Shown: positions 25,387 to 37,514 of the stretch, piece after piece
Numbering within the stretch: the first letter of the stretch is position 1
How the letters are laid out: every line of letters begins with the position of its first letter
DNA from: Cruorifilaria tuberocauda
Lineage: Eukaryota; Nematoda; Chromadorea; Rhabditida; Onchocercidae
NCBI GenBank assembly: GCA_013365365.1
Contig: JABVXU010000009.1
Span: 372,001-436,000, forward strand
Reading direction: 5' to 3'
Length of the DNA stretch: 64,000 bases
Notes under the pieces: generated by a model
Told to the model about the DNA's origin: nothing
Databases searched by the model: none
Seen by the model: the letters and a program-made list of their open reading frames with translations, nothing else
Program-made: the position numbers and the translations under genes

Positions 25387-28300
25387 ATGAGTGCAGCCGG
25401 GTCATTCGGAGCTATGACTGGGCAAAGACGACGTGTGGCCCATCGACCTAATGAATCAGTGAAAAATGTCATCCGTGGATTGGCTTTTAAGAAGCAGTCT
25501 GTTGCACAGGTCGTTTTTGTTTTATGAAACTTTAAAATTTAGATTATACATGAAATTATTCCGGTTTTATAAGTTTTAATTAAAGCGGTAGTTTTTATAA
25601 GTTTTTGACTGAAGTGCAGATATAATTCTTGTTGGAAATAAAAGTTTGAGTTTCATGAATCTGAAATGCTTCCTGTTTTTTGTCTCCAGTTACTCTAAAC
25701 TTCTGCAAGAAATGAAGCAGAAGTTTTTACTGGTTTAAGAATCATCAGATCTGATTCCCTTTCCCCAAATTTTCATTGAATGTTTAAGAAAATCAAATTT
25801 TCTTCATTAAAAAAGGGAAGGCTGTACATTTCTAAGTTTTTGATTTAATTGCTGCATTTTCTTTGAATTAAAAATTTCCTTTAAACATTAAAAATTTGCG
25901 AAATCACCGTGTTTTTTGTTGTAGAGGTTAATTTTCCTGTGGATTTTATTAGTCTTAACCAAAATCCATATAACATATGTTAATGCTTGTGACTTATTCG
26001 AGTCCATATATATTAGTATACATGTATAAGTTTATCATGTACAGTTATTTCCTATATTCTCAAAAATGTCAAATTGAAAGTACTTTCGGATACTTTGATG
26101 TCCCAACTGTGTCATTATCAGATTAACATGAATTTTTCAAAGAATATTTTATATTAAACTATCTTTTATAAAAAAGCGGAGTTCTGATGCGGATAAATAT
26201 TAAAAAGCAGTGGTCCGAAAAGTTAGTTATTTTATATACCATAACATAATATTGATTCAAAAATTAACAAGTTATAGATGGTGAATTTGCTTGCATCAAG
26301 AAGCAACAAAAAAAACGGTCGGGCACAGCTTCAACATGGATCGAAAGGTGAATTTTATTAATCCATGGAAAAAATGTTTTTGATAATTGGAAAATGAATC
26401 GAATTTTATGAGAATCGTATATGTATAATTTTTAGAAATGAAAAAAACACGATCATTTCATCGGAACCGACGTTTGATGTCATCGTCGGAAGAGGAAGAA
26501 TTGGTTGGAAAGGGATCAGATAACGAGAGATTGAAAAATTTAGAAACACCACATACAACTATCAATTGGAGAAGACAAAATTCAGATATGGAAATGAGTG
26601 AGGACAAACAGGAGATGTATAAAGAACCGTCGAAAAGTGTTCAAACTATACCGAATATTATGCATAAAGATTTAACCTTTGAAGAAAGGTGTGATTAATA
26701 ATTTATTAGAATAAGTGATTTATTTAAGCCTAATTTAAATATCTTCATAAATGTGGATGTGCAAATTTCGGGAAAGCATAATTGGACCCATTTCTCCTTC
26801 ACTTTTCACTTTTCTTCCATTTTTTAGACTGCAAACATTGACAGATAGCGAGTTAAGTGATCAACATACAGATGCAAAACAACATGTAAAGTGGTTGTGT
26901 AAACCAAGACTAAATGGTTTTCTAAAACAAGATGGTATACATGTAACCACTCAACTCAGTGCCAGAAGAGGAGGTCGGAAAAGAGCAGTCATTTCTTCCT
27001 CCAGTGATGAAAAACCAGAAAGCGATGAAGAAAGAGTAATTTTTTGGCGGTCTTGTAATGACTAGAATATATTATCATCATTAAGACATGAGTACAATAT
27101 GGCATATGAGATCGTCAATATACTTTTGCATTTTTTGAAGGTTCCAATAAGTTTAAAAATGATGGTGAAAAGAGCTAAGAAGCACAAGAAATATGCGAAT
27201 TTAAGCAGTGAAGAAAGCGAAAACGACGAACATTATGATTCGGATAGTTCGGCACGAGTAGGACAGAGCGATAGTAATAGCGAAAGTAGTGAGGTTGGTG
27301 CCTTAATCTACAAGGTTTTATTTTGATCTTGCAAGCAAACTGGCTCAAGATGTAGCAAACAAAATGGTAGGACTGATGGTATTCGGTGCGCTAATTTATT
27401 TCAGTTAAACGAAATATTAGAAGCAAGTGGTTTTTCTTGATTTTTATCAGACTTAAGAAAGTGATGTCGATGAGTAGCAAATTTCTAAAAGACTAAAACG
27501 TAGTAGACTTGTTTCTTTTTTTAATTTGAATTATTCAGATTATGGAAAGACAAAAAAATACTCCTTCATCAATAATTTTGAAAAACTACTGTGTGACGTT
27601 TTTCAATGAAGCTAGTCGAAATATATTGATGGGGACTCCACGAATAAATGACAAAGTAGCTGATTTTATAATCAGTAATCGACCATTTCAGGATTATGAA
27701 GATTTGGTAAGTATCATATAGTGCTTTCTTTGTTTTTTTTTGCTTATTTTTAATTTTTATAAACGATTGCGTCATCTCGCTACAGTAATATTAATATTGC
27801 AAATTCTACAATTCACAGTTCACAAATTCCAAGCATTTACATAGCATATTATTTAAAAAATAATTCAAATTTAAATTATGCAATAAATTCTAGGAATCTC
27901 GCCTTTTGCAATGCCCACGTGGATCTTATGCTGCCGAGCAATATTTAGACTTTTTGGAAAATCGAAGTATACTGGAAAATATTCTGGATGATTGTCGCCG
28001 ACATTCAGAAGAAATCTATTCTGCTTTGGAATCAATCAAATCCAAGCAGTTACAAATGAAGCCAGAGCTACTTAGTGAAGAGTGCGTTTTGTAGAGTTGT
28101 GATTTCCATATCATTTCGAAGAAACAGTTTTCTCTATTAATGTTTTTCAGGTGTGAGCTTCATCAGTATCAGCAAATTGGTCTGAATTGGCTTATGATGA
28201 TGCATAAGCTAAAACTGAATGCTATTTTAGCTGATGAAATGGTAATTGTTTATTTAATTTAAGAGAAAGTATAGAAGAAGGAAGAGATATTAGTGAAATA

Positions 28301-31300
28301 TTTTTTTATATTTTCTGAAAGCTATTAATTTTTGTAGCTTTTAGTTAATTGAGCAGGTCTAGAAAATTCTAACGTAATTTTTTCCTAAACTTCAGAAATC
28401 TAATCCAATGCAATACTTTTCTTGTTGAATTGATGTGATGTACTATTTCGAACTACGGCTTAATTTCAAGATATATTTTCACTGTTAATTTACAATCAGA
28501 TGTAAGGTAATTGTATCGTCGAAAAAAGTATTACATTAAGTACAGTTGTGTTAGTAAAGTCGTTACATATTAAATCCAGCCTGTAAACATGCATAACATT
28601 GCTAAAAGATCTTACTTAAATATCTTATTTAGCTGCATCATCTATTTTTTCAGGGTCTTGGAAAAACGATTCAAGTAATAGCTTTCATAACTTATTTGAA
28701 GAGTGAGCAGATCCAAGGACCGCACTTAATTGTGGTACCATCTTCGACAATTGAAAATTGGCTCACTGAATTTTCGAAGTGGTCTCCTAAAATTAAAATT
28801 ATTACATATTATGGTAGTATTGCTGATAGGAGGCAGCTACGACACATGGCAACTGATAAAAATGTTTGTTTTTGACGCATTATTAAATTTGTCTTATAGG
28901 AAGTATTATTAACAAATGGAAGATCCAAATATCTAGATTCCTTCCTTTTTACCTTGAGAAAATACATAATTTGGTAAATGTAACTGAGGTTTGTCTCTGT
29001 CATAATTTACTGAAAGATATAGACAAGAATGCAACGATGTCCATGATGCGAAGCATATAATTAAATTATGTCAACGATTTAAAAGTATGGTTTTTTTTTT
29101 TGGATTAAATAATTTCTGGTTATTATGCGGAGACTAAGCTAAGTCTTATAGATAGATGTTTTGTTAACAACTTATAATATGGTTGGATCTAAAACAGAAG
29201 ATCGGAAATTTTTCAAGCGATTTCGGATAAATTATGTCGTTTATGATGAAGGTCATCTGTTGAAGAATTGTAATACTGATCGTTACAGAAATCTTATGAA
29301 AATTCATGTATGTTTTGTTTCGGACATTATTTTCAGATATTAGCAAGCTTATAGTGCAATACGTGGACAGGATGTGTTTTTTTTTATTAATAAAAATGGA
29401 CTATATGGATGGGTAATGTAGATAATAACTATTTGGACTCTCGTCCTTATCATTTGAGATATTGGAATTGTACTTCCTATAATAATCAAGACAAATCAGT
29501 TGTTGTTAGTTTGAGCTTATATTTACTCGAAGCAAATAATTAAACAAAATTGTAGGGTGAAAGAAAAATTTTGATTACTGGTACTCCTCTTCAAAACAAT
29601 CTTGTTGAACTAATTTCACTAATGTACTTTGCAATGACGAAATTGTTCACAAAATATTGTGATGATATTGGACAACTTTTACAACAGTTCCAACAGGTTT
29701 ATCAGCTTTTCAAAATTTTAATTTGAGAGATCATTCATCTTCGTGTGGCTTACGTCGTCATCTTTCTTAGAAACAGTTGGATTTGTAAGGTGCTAAGGAA
29801 CTTGCAAAGATTTTATGGTTTTATGTAGTATAATATTAGATTTTATGTAGTATAATTGTTGAAAATGCGATGGTAGCAGCTTTTATCAAAAAAAATTTTT
29901 CAATCCTTCTCTTTTAAAGAAAATACCAGCATTAGAAGCCAAAAATGGTGCACTATACGAAGCTGATAAAATTGAACAAGCAAAAGCGATATTAAAGCCA
30001 TATATTTTACGAAGATTAAAAACAGATGTATGTTTCACTTTTCTTCGAAAATTTTTATTTGTGGTGAACTAGAAGTATATTTTGCTATGAAATGCAGATG
30101 TGTGCTCTCTTTTCTTTATATTTTCGTTTTTTGCTTTAAAAATTTCCGTTTGCCTTGACAAAATGTTTTTGAAATATTCCGGTTATTTCATGTTTGAAGG
30201 GATATAAAAAAACGCATAATAATAAAAGCAAGAAGGTGAGCAGTAAAAAGCAGTAAGTGAAATTCTTTTATAAGTGAAATTTTCATAGACCGAAATGAAT
30301 AAGTGGTTAGCTCACTTGACAAGGCTTTTTTTATTTTTGTCTATTTTTCTAGGTATTGAGTTGTTTGCCAAAGAAAAAAGAATGTGTTATCAAATGTCCA
30401 ATGATTACGGTACAGAAAGAAATATATATGAATTTGGTGCGTGAATTCCGTCCATTAGAATCAAATGGCGAAAAATACAGTTCAAGTCCATTAATGCAAT
30501 TACGGCAAGTGGCCAACCATCCCTTATTGTACAGACGATTATATGATGATGATAAAGTGATTCAAATTGCCAAAGTTTTGTGTGCAAAGGTTTGTTTTTC
30601 TCTACGTTTATGTTCTGTATGGATTTCACCTGATTCGTGATGGCGTAAGACTGTGTTGATGGAATCCAGAATAAATGAAGGTATTTCAAAAATAATCGGC
30701 GTAAAAATTTGAAAACCATGTGTTTTTTCGAAATTTTCCGGGTTTTTGAAATTACTCATTCGCTTATCGGTTTAAGTAGAATCCTAAATTTAATCTTAGC
30801 CAATACCATTCGAATATTTTGGTTCACATTTTCATTTTCTTTATTAAGTAGAGCTTAAGGAAAAATGGGATATCTTTTACTGTTTTATTGTTTTTATTCG
30901 GAGAGCAAATTTATTCCCAACATTTCAGGAAAATGAGTATTGTAAAAAGAAATCAGATCATGTTGCTGAAGATCTTGCTTTTTTATCAGATTTTGCAATT
31001 AGTCAATTATGTTCGAAATTTACCTCAACGCAGAAATTCGTCCTCAATGAAGCAGTCACACTTGAATCCGGAAAATTCAAGGAATTAGATAAGCTGCTAC
31101 CTTCAATTAAAGAAAAGGTAGGTGGAGGCAGTAAAAATTTTGGTCATGATGATGAAATGGTCTTTTCTTCAATAGACAAACTGGAAAGTCAGACAACATT
31201 CTGTGACTTTTCAGGGAGATAAAGTGTTAATATTCAGTCAATTTACGTCGGTAATGGATATTCTTGAAGTTTACCTCAAATTACGCAACTACAATTATTG

Positions 31301-32177
31301 TCGCTTAGATGGTTCAACTCCAGTTATGGAGAGGTACATTGAAATTTCTTCACGTAATTTTTTAATCTGTTTTGCTAGCAAATCGATCAGCATCAAAATT
31401 TTCAGACAAGATGTGATAAATGAATATAATTCGTCGCCTGATTTGTTTGTCTTTTTGTTGTCAACCAAAGCTGGTGGTTTAGGTATCAATCTAACTGCAG
31501 CTAATCATATAATATTGCACGATATTGATTTTAATCCATATAACGATAAACAAGCAGAAGGTAGATGTCATCGTATGGGTCAAACAAAGTATGTTGTCTG
31601 TCAAGATCTCTTTTATATTTAAAAGAATAACTGCAATCGAAATGCTTTTAGGAATGTAAGTTAAGCTGAGGGTCGTATATTTCTGGTTTATTTAAATAAG
31701 AAGGTATTATTTAATAACTTGTCGTTTAAAAGAATTTATGAGCACATTAGAAAGAATTAGGGAGTTACATAATGGTTTCATGATAATTATATTGAAAGTA
31801 TTCTATACCTTATTTCTTTATAGAGATGTTTTTGTTGTGCGCTTAATATCTGCTGATACAGTTGAAGAGGAGATATTAGCTCTTGCTCAAAAGAAGCTTG
31901 AACTTGAAAAAGAAGTGACAGGTGCTAGTGCAGCAGAAAGTAAGAGTTTTCATTAATTCAAATGATCATGTTGAATCGTAAGTAAATTAAAATTATCTAT
32001 GGCCAAAGTAAAAATACGAATAAGAACACTTTACTGGTTGGATTTCATTTCTCCATATAGCTTTAAAACATAAAAAACTTCCTGTGGCTTTCTCATCTCT
32101 TAATACCTTTCATTTTAGACAACGAGATGGAAAATTTGATTGTCGAGAAACTTCTAAAAAAGGCGCTTGCTTTATAA
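25387..32177 (+). CDS. SMARCAD1-type SNF2 ATP-dependent chromatin remodeller
   Basis: Eighteen exons, 923 aa: 25387-25509, 26278-26347, 26436-26688, 26828-27035, 27141-27293, 27539-27706, 27894-28081, 28151-28241, 28654-28863, 29152-29307, 29556-29696, 29920-30027, 30353-30589, 30929-31117, 31215-31333, 31406-31588, 31824-31939, 32119-32177. The N-terminal 270 residues are acidic/Ser-rich with basic patches. ATPase motifs follow: DEMGLGKT near 416, [17 protein letters not shown] near 520, TGTPLQNN near 548, then [19 protein letters not shown] near 772, [11 protein letters not shown] near 825 and [10 protein letters not shown] near 855. The end (LLKKALAL) resembles SMARCAD1's C-terminus, and a helical stretch before the ATPase ([17 protein letters not shown]) matches it too, separating it from other SNF2 classes. 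SMARCAD1 evicts or slides nucleosomes in DNA-end resection and heterochromatin upkeep. Confidence 0.93.
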
Positions 32178-34349
32178 TCTTAATATTTTGTATCTTACAT
32201 TCTTCCAATTAAAATTATTCACCTCTGAATGATCATTTGACCCAATTGTGTGCATAATTCTGAAAATCCTTATTGGATTATGTTTGCATAATTATTTATT
32301 TGAAATATTGCTTCCTCTGCAAATGTTTAGAATTAAATCTTTAACTCTTTTTTACTCTTTTCTCAACTCATAATTCAAAGAAAAGGTTCTTTCTCCTTGT
32401 TTTAGAACCTGATAAAATTGCTCGACAAATGAATGCAGTAGTCATTTTATTTCCTTAGGTCTTCAAATTTTTTTTCCTTTTCAATTTCTGCTTTATCCGA
32501 CCGGTAGTATCACAGAAAGATGACTCCTAAATCAGTTTGCAGTTGAGCGATTATTATTCAGTTGTTTCAGGAAGTTATCCATATCACTTTGGAAATTTTA
32601 TCTTCCTTATTCATGTTCCGTTGCTGCTTAGTGTGTAACAGAGAGAGTCGGGTCTGGTGTAGTGATGTAAAATTGTGAAATTGTACTTTTTTATTCGATT
32701 ATTTCAGACTGAAATGCATCTGTGCAACATTTTTTGCAACAGTGTAGATTTCCCATTATGTATTGCTTACTGATATTAATACCAGTTGTTGACTGCCAGT
32801 CTTCCTCCGTCCTGTATTCATAACATTGAGTTCCTTTGATGGAAATTTTCGTGTACGCTTAGCTTAAAAGGACACCTTTAAAATCGCCTATACATATTGT
32901 ATATATTTTCCGCAGTGGAAATATGCTTTCTCCACATTCGCATATGGAAAACTTAGTATGCGCTCATCAATCATGAAATCATAACACTTACTCCAGTCTA
33001 TATTTATAATGTTTTGTGGCTATTTGAGAATTTGCGTGTTGCACCGAAACTGACATTTGGAGTTGGAACCGGAACCTTGATTCGTGGAATATTTTCTAGA
33101 TTTTTACTAATACGGGCGTATTTCTGTGCATTTGTTATTATGTACTTGCTGATAGAAGATATGTCACGCTGATCAAGGTCAACATGAAGCGACATAAAAA
33201 GTAGGAGCTAAAATCAATATGTTATCAAAACATTAGAAATGAAAAATTCCTCCAAGCCAATTCATTTTTCACTAAAGATTCGAAATTTTCTTTCTAATGA
33301 AAAGGAAAAGAACTAAAATAAAGATGGTTTCCGTGGTACTGACCGCGGATGTAAATTTTTTAACTGGATTTCAATATATATGGATTACGCCCGGGAACGA
33401 CGGAACATATATAAAGTGCACTCTTGTTTTCTTTGGATGAAATCCCGGAACAATTTTTGATTAAAAGTTCATCGATGCATGAAACATATCGCAAGTCACG
33501 AGACTATCTTGAAGTTATGATTGGAGGATGGTAAAAAGAGGAATGAATGGGAAGCAAAAGGAGAGAAAGCTAACCAAACAGAACTTGATATTTCTCGGGA
33601 AAAAGTATGGACAGATAAGCGGGAAGAATTTCGCCGCTTCCGATATTGTAAACGAGACAACAGCAGCAATCGAATATCATGCAGGACAAGTATTACAGTG
33701 AAATAAAATTGTAAATGTCCAGTTTTCATTGAATAAAAATGTAAATGACAGCTCCGTTCATTCTTATCACAGAAAAGAAAAATTCACTTCTCAGTAAACT
33801 GCAATAGTTTCCACCGGTAGAAATTAGAGAAATATAAAGTCCTCACGGTTTATAGAATCACTTACCAGATGAGAGTAGTTTTAACTTTAGCTTTTCCTTC
33901 ACTCATTATCTTATTATACTATACATTATACAGGAACTCGGTTTAAAAATTCATGCTGCTTCACTTTGATCCCTTTTCCCATCACAGCAACAAAGCAAGG
34001 TTTAAGATTAAATAAAATTGAAAGAAATACCCCAAAGGCATACATGGAAGAGCAGAAGAAATTGAAATTTTACTAATAAGTAAATGCAGAAAACTGCCAC
34101 TATTCAAATCCACAACCTGTATGTTTTAAAAGTCTTGATAAAATGATAAAAATATAACCACAAAACTGATATTTACAGGAACTGTGCTGACAGATTGGCA
34201 CTCTTCATTGATGTGACTACACCTTTCTATTATTAATACCGCATTCGTTTGTCAAACAGTTAAAAAATGTAAGAAGGAGCATCTGTAGAAAAATTACTGT
34301 TGTTGCTTCAATGTTGAATTTCCGATCAATGAGTTGATGGTAGTATACA
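32178..34349. other. Convergent intergenic region
   Basis: Lies between convergent SMARCAD1 (+) and SMIM14 (-), so it should hold both 3' UTRs. A possible alternative last exon for SMARCAD1 lies at 32406-32458. A 63-codon minus frame at 33004-33195 is listed separately. The rest shows nothing. Confidence 0.4.
33004..33195 (-). CDS. Candidate small protein, 63 aa
   Basis: ATG-initiated frame MSLHVDLDQRDISSISKYI... ending KFSNSHKTL. A T-rich acceptor at 33208-33209 lies 12 bp before the ATG with no upstream coding exon, the arrangement of a trans-spliced nematode gene. Composition is mixed and not low-complexity, with a Pro/Val stretch (RIKVPVPTPNVSFG). No family recognised, no signal peptide or membrane segment. 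It could equally be a chance frame in an intergenic region. Confidence 0.4.
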   Translation of the reverse strand: MSLHVDLDQRDISSISKYIITNAQKYARISKNLENIPRIKVPVPTPNVSFGATRKFSNSHKTL

Positions 34350-35307
34350 TTAATGCACATTAGGTGCTGGCGGATCAGGAGCATCATCACCCTGCAGAAA
34401 ATAAATTTCAGATCAAAGAGATGATAATAGCATACAAAAATCTAGAGTAATAGTAATAGCAGATCTGCACAAACTGCAATACAAAAATTTATCTTTAAAT
34501 TCCTCTAAATAGTAAGTAAAGTAGAAAGCCTAGTTTCACCAAATATAAATTCAGGAAAAGTTGCAAGAGAGGAAAAAAAATAACAAGAATATGAATTTCT
34601 GGAACTATGCCATCAAAGTGATATTTTCGAAGACTAATTTAAAACAGAGAAAGAAAGAATATAGAAAACGTACATTCCATGCTGTCGAATCCTCATCTCT
34701 AATGGAACATTGGAGATAAAAAAAGCTTCAGAAAACCGTCAATTCATTATACTTACCGGGTGAGGTTTTCCTAATGTATCTGATCTTGAACGCATCGAAT
34801 TAGGCCGCATGACAAACATCGCAACTGCAAGTATGGCCCACAAAATGACAATCATCATTAAATTATTAGCACCAAAACTTGCACCTTGTGGACCCGGCAA
34901 GTCTTGGACACATTCAGAATCCGTACAGTAACCCTGTGAATCTCGCAACTGAAATAATGGAAAATGAATTGCAGAGTTCTATCACATATTTTATTTCACC
35001 TATTGATATTTCGCCTAACCAACATTTCGAGACTGAATATTTTCAACATATCGTTCATCCATGAAAAACTATCAATATAAATGACCACGAATTTCATAAT
35101 TGTGACACATCTCATAAAAAAATTAGATCAAACAATTCCATTAACATATCTAAATTTCTTCAAAAGCTGTATGGCTATTTCATATTTTCTACCCATTCAG
35201 ATGGATTTAAAGAAAAACAAATTTAATGAAAAAAGCTTTACCAATGAAAGTAAACGTCTCATAGCAGTTTCGTGATTAAATAAACATTCACATGGATCGT
35301 CACCCAT
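34350..35307 (-). CDS. SMIM14, small integral membrane protein of the ER
   Basis: Three exons, 35307-35242, 34948-34757 and 34391-34350, all phase 0, encode 99 aa, the same length as the vertebrate protein. The pattern matches SMIM14 throughout: an N-terminal CEC motif (DPCECLFNHETAMRRLL), SQGYCTDSEC, the LPGP turn, one transmembrane helix (MMIVILWAILAVAMFVM, about residues 52-70), and a short tail ending in DPPAPNVH. The family protein sits in the ER membrane with an unsettled function. An acceptor at 35324-35325, 16 bp before the ATG, suggests trans-splicing. The second and third exons are separated by a 365-bp intron with no other frame of note. Confidence 0.94.
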
Positions 35308-35561
35308 TTTCCTCACGTATCAACTGATGAAAGGTGTTAGTTGCGCGATTCCTAAAAACTGTCCGGTGAAAATGATGACAAAAGGTTAAGAGTAAAAATG
35401 AGTGCCAAAACAATTAGGAAATAGCAGGAAAGACGAGAGACGTGGAAAATGGTAACTGAACGGATAATTTCATACTTCCTTCCTATATTTATAATGAATA
35501 ACAGGACGATCCGAATGCCACGTCAGTTACTAAGTACCACCCATTCCTCATATCTTTGCTT

Positions 35562-35608
35562 TCTCTCTCCCCTTCTCTCTCTTTCTTCTCTTGTCCTCTC
35601 TCGTGATA
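35562..35608. repeat. Polypyrimidine CT-rich tract
   Basis: Nearly uninterrupted C/T sequence built from ctctct and ttctct units, upstream of the SMIM14 gene. Could be a simple repeat within its promoter region. Confidence 0.75.
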
Positions 35609-36060
35609 GCTGTGTAAAATGCATTTCTTTCTCGTTAAGTTGAAAAATTATAAGCATTTTTTAGAAAAACGAATTTAACGTTTCCTTTAAGGGTATCATT
35701 TACCATAACATGATGGTGAAGTCAGTGATAATGAGTTAACGATAACAAATCAGTTAATGGCAACAAGTGAGGAGGACAATATATCATGAATAAAGAAAAT
35801 GTCAAAGAGAATAATGAAAGACGACCCGTCGTCAAATGTATTGCAGATGTGAATGATCTGCGCGCTCTACAATATTTCTATCAAATAAAGATTTTCTCTG
35901 TTTCAAATATGTTTATTAAATTTACAAATGCCACAAGCAAGCAAATAAACACATATTAATAACCTAACCAAAACTCCTCATTCGAAACTTTCCTCTAACA
36001 CTTTATCATATTTCGTCCCTATCAAACTGCAAAATCATCGATCGTCCACTGCCACTATCA

Positions 36061-36218
36061 CAAACACACATACTTGCATACATAGACATACACACACACA
36101 CAGACACAGATACACACATATATATATAAACAAGTTTGTCAGGCATGCAGATAAGAGACATGCAATTCTTGAAAGCAACACAAACAGAGAACACACACGC
36201 ACACACAGACACATACAA
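36061..36218. repeat. CA microsatellite, two tracts
   Basis: Imperfect (CA)n tracts at about 36061-36128, ending in a TA run, and at about 36181-36218, separated by unique sequence. These are ordinary dinucleotide repeats. Confidence 0.9.
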
Positions 36219-37514
36219 TCACCCTATCACCAGCCAGTTTCGTTACGATACGTCGACGTGAAGGGAAAAATAAGAATCTGACTGGACGACTTTGTTCATG
36301 TTTCAGTTTATATAGAATCCCGAAACCTTTTTAAAAGCTTGCTTGAATGGATCTTTTCAGGAATCACTCACCACTCCTCCGAAAACAACTCATTCATTCA
36401 TTATATCCATAAATTGTCAAAATTTGATCCATATGATTTGTGATATGATGAAAGTTACTGGTTCTTTTAAATTCACTATAAAATCATACAATATAAGCAA
36501 TTAATTGCAGAAGATTCGATATGTATTTAACATTTTCATGGAATATTGATCGTTCACTGAAAGATAATTCTTTTTATCATGTGAAAAGAAACACTCTATT
36601 AACATTTCTTGATTGATTCCCGAATGACGACTTTCACAACTGAATTCTCAATTTAAATGATAAAAAGAATTTATTATTATTTAAATCTGAATGAAACAGA
36701 AAAACCGCCAAAATAGGCAAGTGCTTAGAAAAACAAATATGCAAATATCGTTGCTTGATGGAGGGCTTCATTTCCTATTAAAGATACATCAGAATCCTAG
36801 CTTGAGTATTTCATCTTGCACTTGTATGATGAAGAGATTATCAATCACTTGTCCATATTAGTACAACTATAGCTATCCGTTTTCCACCTTAATAGAAAGA
36901 ACTTCCTTCCTCACAATAACCGCTTTATCATTTGCTGCCTCCAAAATGCTCCTCAAACATCTCAACCTTGACATTTCCGATATATTGGGAGTCATACCTA
37001 TGTCTATGTTTCAAACTAAAAATTGATAGTAACTCATCAAATTAATCCTTGTGAACGCAAACATAAAAATAAATATGAAATTGAGATATAACTGATATAT
37101 TCCTCATAAGCTTATGCGAATTACAAATCTTAGATCATTTACAAAGAAACAAAAATATCTAATTGTTAGAGACAACACGAAGGTTATTTATAGCTTGCAC
37201 TCAAGAGATCTGACAATTTAAATAGAAATGGAAAAAAGAACAATATATATAATACATTCTAAAATTCAACAAAATTTTTGTTCCAAAAAACAGGCTATTC
37301 AATACAAAATAAATTTCAAAAGCAATACAATAATTGCTAATTTTGGCACTATCACGCATGGATTTGTTATATTTTGATCATAATAATCGGAATTCAGATT
37401 TCACGAAGAAGAGAAGATGTATCACAAAAACTGGAAATTTAAATTCAAAACACTTATAGATTATAAATTTTCTAGGAATATTTAAAAATAAACAGAACTG
37501 TAACACCATATATA

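Larger units (their letters stand above)
35308..37514. other. Intergenic region with simple repeats
   Basis: Between the SMIM14 start and the FANCJ stop. It contains a pyrimidine-rich (CT-rich) run around 35562-35608 and two CA-repeat tracts around 36061-36128 and 36181-36218. Open frames over the repeats are repeat artefacts. No gene recognised. Confidence 0.5.

Noticed and set aside
28998..29088. Extra exon in the SMARCAD1 gene between the Walker A and TTYN exons
   Set aside because: Its frame cannot be entered from the preceding donor without a stop. Joining 28863 directly to 29152 is in phase and gives the family's usual spacing.
36006..36218. 70-codon minus frame rich in Val, Cys and Ser
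   Set aside because: It is the translation of CA/GT microsatellites.
36061..36218. Repeat array considered as CRISPR-like
   Set aside because: The tracts are simple dinucleotide repeats without spacers, in a eukaryotic context.
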